From an uncultured Prevotella sp. (GTDB lineage: Bacteria > Bacteroidota > Bacteroidia > Bacteroidales > Bacteroidaceae): a stretch of DNA of 25,440 nt. The notes below the pieces were generated by a model. That model had not been told where the DNA came from. It did no database searches and worked only from the letters and a program-made list of their open reading frames with translations. The stretch covers positions 1-25,440 of the forward strand of contig CAKMOD010000020.1 in NCBI GenBank assembly GCA_927910885.1, written 5' to 3'. The translations under genes were made by a program, and so were the position numbers. Below, piece by piece: positions 7,280 through 15,598 of this stretch; position 1 is the first letter of the stretch, and each line of letters begins with the position of its first letter.

Positions 7280-7606
7280 TTAACCACCAATAGAATCTTT
7301 GTATTGTAGCTTAATCTTTTCTTCGAGTTCGCTTAATGTCTGCTTGCTATTGAATAGGCTTTTGATAAGGCGATAGCCCAACCATATCAAGATCATACCC
7401 ACAAGGGCAAGGAGATATTGAAGTACAATGCTGTTTACAATCGTCTTTGTATAGTTCTCACAGATGACAAAACCTGCTATTAAGATGACATAATCAATCC
7501 AGCCTGAACCTTTATAGCTCTGGGCAATACGCTGATACTCTTCGTTGTTGGCAAGAATCTCTTTGCGATTCTCTGCCCATTTCTTTTCAAATTCTTCGTT
7601 GGTCAT
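7280..7606 (-). CDS. Small two-helix membrane protein, unknown function
   Basis: A 108-residue protein not recognised as a named family. The N-terminal third is charged and helical (EEFEKKWAENRKEIL), followed by two hydrophobic segments at about 37-51 and 60-82 and a charged C-terminal tail with LSELEEKIKLQYK, so an inner-membrane protein with both ends on the same side is likely. It starts 57 bases after the hemW stop on the same strand and ends at the bidirectional terminator, so it is probably co-transcribed with hemW. The spacer before its ATG consists of CAACACCCAACA-type repeats on the coding strand. It is probably a real gene from length, composition and terminator placement. Confidence 0.7.
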   Translation of the reverse strand: MTNEEFEKKWAENRKEILANNEEYQRIAQSYKGSGWIDYVILIAGFVICENYTKTIVNSIVLQYLLALVGMILIWLGYRLIKSLFNSKQTLSELEEKIKLQYKDSIGG

Positions 7607-7662
7607 GGGGTTGTGGGTGTTGGGTGTTGAATGTTGGGTGATGATGATTTGTGATGATAGAC

Positions 7663-8910
7663 TTATACTTTCATTAAATCGCTCATAACGGAGTCGCTAA
7701 CATATATGCCGTCACGGGTGAGATGAAGCCAACCATTGTCTTCTATCAATAAACCTTGTTGTTGTAAAGGCTTGGCGAGGCGCATGAGATAAGTCTGGTA
7801 TTCAGCAGAGAGCGTTGAGAGATCTATTCCTTCACATGTGCGAAGGGCGGTCATAATCATGTCATTATAATGTGTATCTGCATCAATTATCTCCTCCTCG
7901 CAAGGGAGTCTGTCTTCCTCAATAGCAGTGATATATGCCTTGGTATCTGCTATATTCCAACTCCTCTTGCCATTGCTGTAGGAATGGGCTGAGGCTCCGA
8001 TGCCTATATAAGGGACATTATGCCAATACGAACTATTGTGTTGGGAACGGTAGGGACTTTGAACTTTGAACATTGAACTTTGAGGTTTGAGGTTTGAACA
8101 TTGAACTTTGAGCTTGGCAAAGTTACTAATCTCATATTGTTCATAACCAGCTTCGGCTAAGCGGTCGATGAGAGTATCGTACATCTGACGATAAAGTTCA
8201 TCGTCCATATCCTTGACCTTTCCCGCTTGAAGAAGGCGATAGAGGGGAGTCCCTTCTTCGTACATAAGACTATATGCAGAGATATGTTCAATGTCTAATG
8301 CAAGCAGTCGCTCAATGTCTTCTTTCCATTCTTCAAGTGTCTCATTGGGAAAACCAAACATAAGGTCTACTGATATGTTTTCAATGTTTGCGTTTCTTAG
8401 ACGTTTGACTGCTGTTTCCACCTCGTCAGCTGTATGTCTACGATGCAGGAAACGAAGGCGTTCATCCGAGAAAGTCTGTGCTCCCATAGAGATACGATTG
8501 ATAGGAAGAGAGCGCAAGTTCTGTGCAAACTCCTCCGTTATATCATCGGGGTTACACTCCATTGTGACTTCAATAGGAGTCGCTGTGGTACAAGTGTTGT
8601 TCTCTGTATCCCATTCTAAACCAATGTGATACACGTTGTCTATCGTCTGAAATATCTTTTGTAGACTCTCAAAAGAAAGCTGTGAAGGAGTGCCACCACC
8701 CAAATAGATAGTTGACAAACCGCCTATTCTTTCACCAGAGTTGTCGCTATTCTTCTCCGTACGCAGTTCCATTTCATGGCAGATAGCATTCACATATTGT
8801 TCTTCTACAGAAAGCCTTTCGTCCTTCTTCTTTGCGGGTACAGTCGAATAGAAGCCACAGTAAATGCAGCGACTGGCACAGAAAGGAATGTGAATATATA
8901 ATCCTGACAT
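7663..8910 (-). CDS. hemW: HemW, radical-SAM heme chaperone
   Basis: A 415-residue radical-SAM protein of the HemN/HemW group. The N-terminus reads YIHIPFCASRCIYCGF, giving the 4Fe-4S ligands Cys11, Cys15 and Cys18. GGGTPSQL (71-78), ECNPDD (118-123) and GAQTFSDERLRFLHRRH (143-159) follow, and the HemW C-terminal domain includes HNSSYW (291-296) and IGIGASAHSY (302-311). The short start, beginning right at the CxxxCxxC region, is HemW-like rather than coproporphyrinogen oxidase HemN, and such proteins insert heme into client enzymes. An unusual insertion at residues 267-286 separates YEISNFAK from YRSQHN and is encoded by tandem repeat DNA. It is probably first in a unit with the following membrane protein. 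Confidence 0.93.
   Translation of the reverse strand: MSGLYIHIPFCASRCIYCGFYSTVPAKKKDERLSVEEQYVNAICHEMELRTEKNSDNSGERIGGLSTIYLGGGTPSQLSFESLQKIFQTIDNVYHIGLEWDTENNTCTTATPIEVTMECNPDDITEEFAQNLRSLPINRISMGAQTFSDERLRFLHRRHTADEVETAVKRLRNANIENISVDLMFGFPNETLEEWKEDIERLLALDIEHISAYSLMYEEGTPLYRLLQAGKVKDMDDELYRQMYDTLIDRLAEAGYEQYEISNFAKLKVQCSNLKPQSSMFKVQSPYRSQHNSSYWHNVPYIGIGASAHSYSNGKRSWNIADTKAYITAIEEDRLPCEEEIIDADTHYNDMIMTALRTCEGIDLSTLSAEYQTYLMRLAKPLQQQGLLIEDNGWLHLTRDGIYVSDSVMSDLMKV
8065..8112. repeat. 28-base-period direct repeat inside hemW
   Basis: A 20-base unit, TTTGAACATTGAACTTTGAG, occurs at 8065-8084 and again at 8093-8112, inside a TTGAAC/TTGAGG-rich tract from about 8055. The tract encodes residues 267-286 of HemW, including two FKVQ/LKVQ-like repeats, and keeps the frame open. 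Confidence 0.85.
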
Positions 8911-8959
8911 GATAAGTGTATATGCGTATATATTAATGTATGCCTTACAAGAATTAATG

Positions 8960-8967
8960 CAAATGTA
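8960..8967 (-). promoter_or_regulatory. -7 element for hemW
   Basis: On the minus strand TACATTTG (8967-8960) matches TAnnTTTG and lies 50 bases upstream of the hemW ATG. No consensus TTTG was found at -33. Confidence 0.4.
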
Positions 8968-9007
8968 CTAATAAGTTTTAAAAGATTTCGTTTTTTTCGT
9001 AAGAAAC

Positions 9008-9039
9008 TTTGGTGCTTTCGATGAAAATGTATAACTTAG
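9008..9039 (+). promoter_or_regulatory. Putative promoter for the EF-G paralogue
   Basis: TTTG at 9008-9011 is followed after 20 bases by TAACTTAG (9032-9039), one mismatch from TAnnTTTG. It would give a leader of about 70 bases before the ATG at 9115. Confidence 0.35.
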
Positions 9040-9114
9040 ACCGCAGAATTGATGAGCTACGGCTTATCCCTTGAGACGAAATAAATTATTACTAACAGCT
9101 TAAATCTATCAGAT

Positions 9115-11277
9115 ATGAGAGTATATCAGACAAACGAGATTAAGAACATTGCCTTGGTTGGCAGTGCCGGTAGCGGCAAGACTACTCTTGCCGAAAGTAT
9201 GTTGTTCGAAGCTGGTGTCATTAAGCGACGCGGTTCAGTAGAAGCTAAGAATACTGTTAGCGATTATTTCCCTGTTGAACAGGAGTATGGCTACTCAGTG
9301 TTCCCAACAGTTTTCCATGTTGAGTGGAATAATAAGAAGCTGAATATCATCGACTGTCCAGGTAGTGATGACTTTGTTGGTGGTGCTATTACTGCCCTCA
9401 ATGTAACCGATGAGGCTGTTATTCTTATCAATGGTCAGTATGGACCAGAGGTGGGTACACAGAACAATTTCCGCTATACCGAAAAACTCAAGAAGCCTGT
9501 TATCTTCCTTATTAACCAGTTGGATTCTGACAAGTGCGACTTTGATAACCTCATCTCCAATATGCAGGAGATTTATGGTTCAAAGTGTGTTCCTGTACAA
9601 TATCCTATCGAAACAGGTCCTGGTTTCAACAGTTTGATTGATGTTCTGTTGATGAAGAAATACAGCTGGAAGCCAGAAGGTGGCGAACCTATTATTGAGG
9701 ACATTCCTGCTGACCAGATGGATAAGGCAATGGAACTACATAAAGCACTCGTTGAGGCTGCTGCCGAGAATGACGAGGGCTTGATGGAGAAGTTCTTTGA
9801 AGAGGAGACATTGACAGAAGATGAGTTGCGTACAGGTATTCGTAAGGGTCTTGTTACCCGTTCTATCTTCCCTGTTTTCTGCGTATGTGCAGGTAAGAGT
9901 ATGGGTGTTCGTCGTCTGATGGAGTTCTTGGGTAATGTTGTTCCTTTCGTTGACGAGATGCCTAAGATTCATAATACTCGTGGTGAGGAGGTTACTCCAG
10001 ATAGCAATGGTCCAGAGTCACTCTACTTCTTCAAGACGGGTATGGAACCTCATATCGGTGAAGTAAGCTATTTCAAGGTGATGAGTGGTTGTGTGAAGTC
10101 GGGTGATGACTTGACCAACTCTGATCGTGGCTCAAAGGAGCGTATGGGACAGCTTTATGCTTGTGCAGGCGCTAACCGTATTCCTGTTGACCAGTTAAAT
10201 GCAGGTGACTTAGGTTGTACTGTGAAATTGAAAGATGTTAAGACAAGTAATACCTTGAATGGTAAGGGTACTGACCAGCGTTTTGACTTCATCAAATATC
10301 CTAACTCTAAATACTCTCGTGCCGTTGAAGCTAAGAGCTCACAGGAAACTGAGAAGCTCATGGCTGCTTTATTAAAGATGCGTCAGGAAGATCCAACGTG
10401 GGTTGTTGAGCAGAGCAAGGAGTTGAAGCAGACTATCGTTCATGGACAGGGTGAGTTCCACCTACGTACTTTGAAGTGGCGTTTGGAGAACAATGAGAAA
10501 CTTCAGGTGACTTTCAAGGAGCCAAAGATTCCATATCGTGAGACAATTACCAAGCAGTCAAAGGCTGAGTACCGTCATAAGAAACAGAGTGGTGGTGCAG
10601 GTCAGTTCGGTGAGGTTCACTTGATTGTAGAGCCTTACGCAGAGGGCATGCCTGATCCAACAACCTATAAGTTTAACGGACAGGAGTTTAAGATGAATAT
10701 TAAGGGACGTGAAGAGCGTGACCTTCCTTGGGGTGGTAAACTCGTGTTCATCAACTCTGTTGTCGGTGGTGCTATTGACGGTCGCTTCATGCCTGCTATC
10801 TTAAAGGGTGTGATGGATTGTATGGAGCGTGGTCCATTGACAGGTAGCTATGCACGTGATGTACGTGTAATTGTCTATGACGGTAAGATGCACCCTGTTG
10901 ACTCTAATGAACTTTCATTCACTTTGGCTGCTCGTCATGCGTTCTCAGATGCTTTCAAGGCTGCAGGACCAAAGATTCTCGAGCCAATCTATGACTTAGA
11001 GGTGTATGTTCCAGGTGACTATATGGGTGACGTGATGAGCGACTTACAGGGACGTCGTGCCATGATTATGGGTATGGACTCTGAGGCAGGTTATCAGAAG
11101 TTACAGGCAAAGATTCCTTTGAAAGAACTTGCTAACTATAGTATCTCACTGAGTTCTCTCACTGGTGGTCGTGCAAGTTTCACAACAAAGTTCGCAAGTT
11201 ACGAGCTTGTTCCTAATGATATTCAGCAGAAGTTGATTGCTGAGCATGAGGCAGAAGTGAAGGAAGAAGAAGAATAG
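9115..11277 (+). CDS. EF-G paralogue (EF-G2 type) without the catalytic histidine
   Basis: A 720-residue five-domain elongation-factor G relative. The P-loop GSAGSGKT (16-23) replaces the canonical AHxDAGKT. The G3 motif is DCPGSDDF (80-87), with Ser84 where EF-G has the catalytic histidine of DTPGHVDF, and the G4 motif is NQLD (134-137) rather than NKxD. Domain IV has QSGGAGQFGEV (491-501) and GGAIDGRFMPAILKGV (551-566). Domain V has LEPIYDLEVYVPGDYMGDVMSDLQGRR (622-648). The acidic tail EVKEEEE closes the protein. From family knowledge, an EF-G paralogue in Bacteroides (EF-G2) has been reported to support translocation without GTP hydrolysis and to matter under nutrient limitation; this protein appears to be the same type. 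It is a single-gene unit with its own terminator, and its codon choice is biased, like a well-expressed gene. Confidence 0.92.
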   Translation: MRVYQTNEIKNIALVGSAGSGKTTLAESMLFEAGVIKRRGSVEAKNTVSDYFPVEQEYGYSVFPTVFHVEWNNKKLNIIDCPGSDDFVGGAITALNVTDEAVILINGQYGPEVGTQNNFRYTEKLKKPVIFLINQLDSDKCDFDNLISNMQEIYGSKCVPVQYPIETGPGFNSLIDVLLMKKYSWKPEGGEPIIEDIPADQMDKAMELHKALVEAAAENDEGLMEKFFEEETLTEDELRTGIRKGLVTRSIFPVFCVCAGKSMGVRRLMEFLGNVVPFVDEMPKIHNTRGEEVTPDSNGPESLYFFKTGMEPHIGEVSYFKVMSGCVKSGDDLTNSDRGSKERMGQLYACAGANRIPVDQLNAGDLGCTVKLKDVKTSNTLNGKGTDQRFDFIKYPNSKYSRAVEAKSSQETEKLMAALLKMRQEDPTWVVEQSKELKQTIVHGQGEFHLRTLKWRLENNEKLQVTFKEPKIPYRETITKQSKAEYRHKKQSGGAGQFGEVHLIVEPYAEGMPDPTTYKFNGQEFKMNIKGREERDLPWGGKLVFINSVVGGAIDGRFMPAILKGVMDCMERGPLTGSYARDVRVIVYDGKMHPVDSNELSFTLAARHAFSDAFKAAGPKILEPIYDLEVYVPGDYMGDVMSDLQGRRAMIMGMDSEAGYQKLQAKIPLKELANYSISLSSLTGGRASFTTKFASYELVPNDIQQKLIAEHEAEVKEEEE

Positions 11278-11304
11278 TTCTCCAATTTTAGACTAATATA
11301 GTCG

Positions 11305-11355
11305 AAGAGGTTGATTCGAAGGCTGCACAATGTAGCATTAGAATCAACCTCTTTT
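11305..11355 (+). terminator. Intrinsic terminator after the EF-G paralogue
   Basis: AAGAGGTTGATTC (11305-11317) pairs perfectly over 13 bp with GAATCAACCTCTT (11341-11353), followed by T residues. It lies 28 bases after the stop codon. Confidence 0.88.
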
Positions 11356-11446
11356 CTGTTTGTTAGTATGTCAGTATTGAATAATGAATGTGTGCTTATT
11401 GGTTCTTAGTTGTTACAAAGATGACCTTTTCCTCTCATTCTTAGCC

Positions 11447-11535
11447 ATCGTGTTAAGCCTTAGCACATGTCGTGTTGATGCTCCGCACGTAGCGTGCTAA
11501 GCCTTAGCACCACATGTGCGCATACTAAACACGAT
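11447..11535. mobile_element. 89-bp MITE/REP-like palindromic element
   Basis: The ends are inverted: ATCGTGTTAAG (11447-11457) faces CTAAACACGAT (11525-11535), 10 of 11 pairs. Inside are two near-identical palindromes, GTGTTAAGCCTTAGCAC (11450-11466) and GTGCTAAGCCTTAGCAC (11494-11510), plus CGCAC/GTGCG flanks around the second. Bases 11500-11522 recur exactly at 1-23. It has no coding capacity. The rest of the 340-base interval from 11278 to 11617 holds only the terminator and unremarkable AT-rich sequence. Confidence 0.6.
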
Positions 11536-11617
11536 ACAAAAGAGTTGCTAAGTTTTACCAGATTGCAGTATTTTCCCTTATATAGAAACAAACTGCTATA
11601 AAAGAAAGAACCTTCTC

Positions 11618-11779
11618 TTAGTGAGTTATAATGTACCGATAGACTGGATATCCGAATATCGGAGTTAGCAAGGTCATGCAGGCGATATAGATCAGTTTAA
11701 TAGGAAACGGCTGTTTTCTGCATAGAAACGGCATGAGAATGAGTGCTATTATAAAAGATATGCTTTGTATTAGTTCCAT
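11618..11779 (-). CDS. 53-residue hydrophobic membrane protein
   Basis: A short gene running from ATG 11779 to TAA 11618-11620. The product opens MELIQSISFIIALILMPFLC, a hydrophobic helix, then a basic loop (RKQPFPIK), a second hydrophobic segment (LIYIACMTLLTPIFGY) and the tail PVYRYIITH. This reads as a two-pass membrane miniprotein, with no family recognised. Support comes from a well-formed promoter 23 bases upstream in the space after the outer-membrane protein gene, and from ordinary codon use. With only 53 codons it remains less certain than its neighbours. Confidence 0.55.
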   Translation of the reverse strand: MELIQSISFIIALILMPFLCRKQPFPIKLIYIACMTLLTPIFGYPVYRYIITH

Positions 11780-11801
11780 TAATCTGATGTTTATTTTATT
11801 G

Positions 11802-11832
11802 CAAATATATATGTATATTAGGAATAATTCAA
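11802..11832 (-). promoter_or_regulatory. Promoter for the 53-residue membrane protein
   Basis: On the minus strand TTG (11832-11830) is followed after 20 bases by TATATTTG (11809-11802), an exact TAnnTTTG. It lies between the outer-membrane protein stop (11849) and the ATG at 11779. Confidence 0.5.
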
Positions 11833-11848
11833 GTTATTCATACCTTTC

Positions 11849-14587
11849 CTATAATATTTTAAATCGTATAGTCCCAACTATGTTAAGAGGTCTCAATTGC
11901 GAAGTAGATGAATATATATCAAGACCACTATAGTTAACCCTTGTGTACTGACGCTGATTGAAAAGATTATTTGCTTGCAAGTCTAATTCAATATGTTTCA
12001 ATTTGTATTTAAATAACATATCTCCAAACCATGTGTGCCTGTTCTTTTCGGTCAAATTATTGTAGTTACCTTCTATTGTAGTAGTAAACGTAAATTGCTT
12101 AGTGATAAAGACATTAAACTTGATACGCTGAGTTGCAGTTCGAACAGTCTGTGAAGAATTATCATTAAGAGCATCTATAGATGACACATTCCATGCATAT
12201 CCGCTGGTAATGACAATATTAAGCCATGTAAGAGGAGTGATAGTGCCACCGCCTCCAATACTGATTGTTCGAGAATGGAAAGGATAAAGATTTTGAGCAA
12301 TGAGGCGCTCACTCTTACTATAACTATAGCCACCAAAAGCACGAATGGTTGATTGTAACCAATCAAAACCTTTGCTGCCATCAAAGCCGAAAGCATAATT
12401 ATCTGTATATGTTTTTTTATCAATAGCATGTACAACACTGGTTGCACCTCGATATTCATAACCATAAATTTGGTTGTCACGAGTGTGTCCATAGTTACCA
12501 TTTATACGGAAAAAGGTTGCTGTAAGAGCACTGCGATATCCAACTGATGCACTCGTTATGAAGCAACTTGTTTCTGACAAATGTTCAACATACGACCGTT
12601 GAAATGTTCGGTAGTTGTTCATTATATAGCCACTATAGATACTTCCTGGATCTCCGACATTCTTATAGTATGTTGCATTAATGTTACCACTCCAATCACG
12701 CCACTCATAGTTTACAGTAAACGATGGTGTTACAAGCAAGCGGGTATATTTATTCTTGTTTTTAGTGATGCGGTCATCAAGAGTTTGTGTGTATAAGTTT
12801 AGAGGGCAGGTAAGGGAGAGACGCCAACCTGCCTGCTCGAATTTGTATTGTTGATTTAGCGATAATTCATAAATGTTGTACCATAAATCATTCAATACCG
12901 ACTGTGATGTGTGATTTTGACTACCATTTGCCGTCAAATTAGTAAAACCACTTAAATCTGTCTTTATGCCATGCAAATTGGCATTAGCTAAAACCCCATA
13001 GTCTATAGAGAACAATCCTAAGTGAAAGGTAAAGTTAGTGTGGAAGTCACCCGCTATGTTGCGTGACTTCAATTCTTGATTATAATGGAGTGATGTTTGT
13101 GATAAAAGAGAATCCACATTAACTATCAATGTGTTAGGGCGCTGAGCATAACCAACAGAGAAATGCAAATCAAGTGTACGTTTACCATAATTCTGGATCA
13201 GATTCATAGTATTACTTACTGTTAGCGAAGGACGATGGAAATGTTGATAAACTCGATTGTTTCCATAGTTGATGGGGACAGCTCCTGTTAGATTAGAGGT
13301 GAGTTGGCTTTGTACGTTATCATTATTCCATTCTCCATCTAACTTCAGTACATTGGCTATAAAACCATTTTTACCATTGCGATTGTATCTTAAGTTTGTA
13401 CTAAGATTATTCATGTGTGTTACAAGTATAAGCGACTCGCTGCTTAATAGTCGTTGATTAAAACTATAAAATAGGTTAGCTTCTGAGATACCTTCTTGAC
13501 GTATAGATGCATGGAGATATGACATATTCAAAGTTATTTCAGATTGTTTGCCTATTTTCTCCAAGTGGTTCATTGATATAATGTGCGACTGATTGTCAAA
13601 AGTCCGTTTCTGTGGTAATCCACTTCCAGATGGCGTAACAACTCCCAGTGGGGCAAAAGCAACAAGCCCTACATCATTGATACCAGAATAATGTGAAGTT
13701 AATTCTTGGGAAACATCATCACCTGTATTGTTTCCTTTATAGAGTGTTATATTCTGCCTACGTTTTGCAAAGTACATACCTACAACCTCTGCCGTCCATA
13801 ATGGATTTCTGCCAATAGGATTTTGTCCATCAGATAGGGAACGCATTCCGAATCCCCATCCACCAGATTGTTGACCACCACCACCGAGCATTGTGTTTAC
13901 TGCTACTGTACCTTTAGCAGCATTTTTTAATTTCAGATTTATAGCAACATCATCGGTTGGTGTTCGTCCCTGTAGGGCTTTCACTGGTTGATGATTCTCA
14001 AGCACTTGAACCGAACCAACATCTTGTGCATTGATATTTCCTGTTGCAAGACCATAGCGACCTTGCAGCAAATCCATGTCTTCAACATAAAACTTTGAGA
14101 TACTTTTCCCATTGAATTTTATACTACCATTATCTGACACTTCTATACCAGGCATACGTTTTAAAACATCGCCTATAGTGCGGTCGCCTTGCTGTTGATA
14201 TGTGCCAACAGAATAGTTAAGAGTATCACCGTTTTGTCGTATTTTCTTGGCATGAATTTCAACTTCCTTAAGTTGTAGTACCTTTTCTTTAACTCGAAAG
14301 TTTAATTGTTGTGAACGGTTAGCAACAATTTTAACTTGCTGCCCTATAGACATACCTGCTGCGGTAATTGTCAAACTATCGGATTGTGAATTTACCTCTA
14401 AACGATAGTTACCCTTATTATCTGTCTCAGCAAATGCCAGTACGCTATTATACCCTTTTGCCGTTACAGTTACAATGGTATTTCCTGCCTTTCCCTGTGC
14501 ATCTATCACACTGCCTTCAAAGACTGTTTGAGCTTGTATCTTTAAGCAAAAGATAATTAGTAGACTGAATATGGTTGTAGTTTTCAT
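11849..14587 (-). CDS. Outer-membrane beta-barrel protein with carboxypeptidase-regulatory and plug domains
   Basis: A 912-residue TonB-receptor-like outer-membrane protein. It has a signal peptide (1-19, ending QA), a carboxypeptidase-regulatory-like beta sandwich (about 22-98: VFEGSVIDAQGK, GNYRLEV), a plug-like domain (about 105-222: LKEVEIHAKK, GDVLKRMPGIEV, GKSISKFYVEDMDLL), then a long barrel of alternating strands to the end (GTIRFKIL). No classical TonB box is obvious, so TonB-dependent import is unproven. Its ATG abuts the stop of the GLPGLI gene, a pairing common in Bacteroidota. There is no SusD partner, which argues against a glycan-uptake locus. The codon choice is visibly more AT-rich than that of the flanking dipeptidase and EF-G genes, fitting an accessory gene. 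Confidence 0.88.
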   Translation of the reverse strand: MKTTTIFSLLIIFCLKIQAQTVFEGSVIDAQGKAGNTIVTVTAKGYNSVLAFAETDNKGNYRLEVNSQSDSLTITAAGMSIGQQVKIVANRSQQLNFRVKEKVLQLKEVEIHAKKIRQNGDTLNYSVGTYQQQGDRTIGDVLKRMPGIEVSDNGSIKFNGKSISKFYVEDMDLLQGRYGLATGNINAQDVGSVQVLENHQPVKALQGRTPTDDVAINLKLKNAAKGTVAVNTMLGGGGQQSGGWGFGMRSLSDGQNPIGRNPLWTAEVVGMYFAKRRQNITLYKGNNTGDDVSQELTSHYSGINDVGLVAFAPLGVVTPSGSGLPQKRTFDNQSHIISMNHLEKIGKQSEITLNMSYLHASIRQEGISEANLFYSFNQRLLSSESLILVTHMNNLSTNLRYNRNGKNGFIANVLKLDGEWNNDNVQSQLTSNLTGAVPINYGNNRVYQHFHRPSLTVSNTMNLIQNYGKRTLDLHFSVGYAQRPNTLIVNVDSLLSQTSLHYNQELKSRNIAGDFHTNFTFHLGLFSIDYGVLANANLHGIKTDLSGFTNLTANGSQNHTSQSVLNDLWYNIYELSLNQQYKFEQAGWRLSLTCPLNLYTQTLDDRITKNKNKYTRLLVTPSFTVNYEWRDWSGNINATYYKNVGDPGSIYSGYIMNNYRTFQRSYVEHLSETSCFITSASVGYRSALTATFFRINGNYGHTRDNQIYGYEYRGATSVVHAIDKKTYTDNYAFGFDGSKGFDWLQSTIRAFGGYSYSKSERLIAQNLYPFHSRTISIGGGGTITPLTWLNIVITSGYAWNVSSIDALNDNSSQTVRTATQRIKFNVFITKQFTFTTTIEGNYNNLTEKNRHTWFGDMLFKYKLKHIELDLQANNLFNQRQYTRVNYSGLDIYSSTSQLRPLNIVGTIRFKIL

Positions 14588-15466
14588 CTATTCTTTTTCT
14601 AATGGCTCGTAAGGGTGTGGATTCGATTTTAATTGACCTGACTGATAGTCGCGAGCTCCTGCAGTCCTAAGGTGATCTCGATTAGCGGCTACTTGTAATT
14701 TATAAATATGTTCACGTGTATCCTTAACAAATCCTTTATAATCGCTTTTAACAATTGGGAAATTACCAGATTTTATCTCAACAGCTTCCCATGTATAGAG
14801 ATGATCTTTATCATATATCTTTAATATTAGTCCAGGTAGCCCACCAAATATCCATGGTCCGAGACGTGTAGGAATTTTGGTAGTAAACCATGCTTCAAAA
14901 GTTCTACCTCTCCATTGGCAAGTTGCTTTTTGGCAATCATACCCCAGTATTGATAGCTGCTCATCAGAAAGCGTCCAATGTTGTTGGTACATCGGCTCAG
15001 TATAGAAAGCATTATAGCGTTCCATAGCCCATGGCATCGTAGCATAGCAAGTGTATATACCATTAGTAGAGTAAATGTCAGTAAATTGATACTCGCTCCA
15101 ATACTGACTGTTCCTTCCACCAGAAAAGAATATTCTCGGCATACTATTCGCATTTGGATTTTGCTTAATAAAATCATCATGTAAGGAATCGTTTAGTTCT
15201 AAGAAACGGCTATAAAGCTTACTCAAACCTTTTCCTATTAGAAGCACTTGAGAGTCTAAATAAGTATGTTCATCGCTAATATCATTAGCATTTAGAGCAT
15301 ATATAACTTTAATTGAGGCCTGCCCAATCACTGAACATTTTCCTATACCTCTACTGTTAGGACGCATTACACGTCCTTGCTTTTCTTGTGCATGCAATGT
15401 TAATGAAAAACAAATAAATAGCAATGTTAAGGTTATCATCGAAAACGTTTTCATAATTCTATTCAT
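14588..15466 (-). CDS. GLPGLI family protein
   Basis: A 292-residue exported protein of the Bacteroidota GLPGLI family, named for the motif seen here at 209-214 within GPWIFGGLPGLIL. The conserved block upstream is also clear: LGYDCQKATCQWRGRTFEAW (174-193) and TTKIPTRLGP. A signal peptide spans 1-26 (ending LHA); Met5 is an alternative start. The biochemical role of the family is not established. Its TAG is directly followed by the ATG of the outer-membrane barrel gene, which suggests translational coupling and a joint envelope function. It is separated from the dipeptidase gene upstream by 132 bases containing a hairpin. I saw no consensus promoter there. Confidence 0.9.
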   Translation of the reverse strand: MNRIMKTFSMITLTLLFICFSLTLHAQEKQGRVMRPNSRGIGKCSVIGQASIKVIYALNANDISDEHTYLDSQVLLIGKGLSKLYSRFLELNDSLHDDFIKQNPNANSMPRIFFSGGRNSQYWSEYQFTDIYSTNGIYTCYATMPWAMERYNAFYTEPMYQQHWTLSDEQLSILGYDCQKATCQWRGRTFEAWFTTKIPTRLGPWIFGGLPGLILKIYDKDHLYTWEAVEIKSGNFPIVKSDYKGFVKDTREHIYKLQVAANRDHLRTAGARDYQSGQLKSNPHPYEPLEKE

Positions 15467-15546
15467 AGAGTCATTTTTTAGTTGTATTTATTGATAGTTC
15501 AGTGTGTTAGTCATTTGTTAATACAGTTTAGTGGATATTATTGATG

Positions 15547-15583
15547 AAGTTTAGCTGATAAACTTTATTTACCAGCTAAACTT
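15547..15583 (-). terminator. Possible terminator after the C69 dipeptidase
   Basis: AAGTTTAGCTG (15547-15557) and CAGCTAAACTT (15573-15583) pair perfectly over 11 bp with a 15-base loop, 16 bases after the dipeptidase stop. The U tract on the minus strand is poor, so termination may be partial and allow read-through into the GLPGLI gene. Confidence 0.5.
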
Positions 15584-15598
15584 GCTTCTTTTAGCTGT

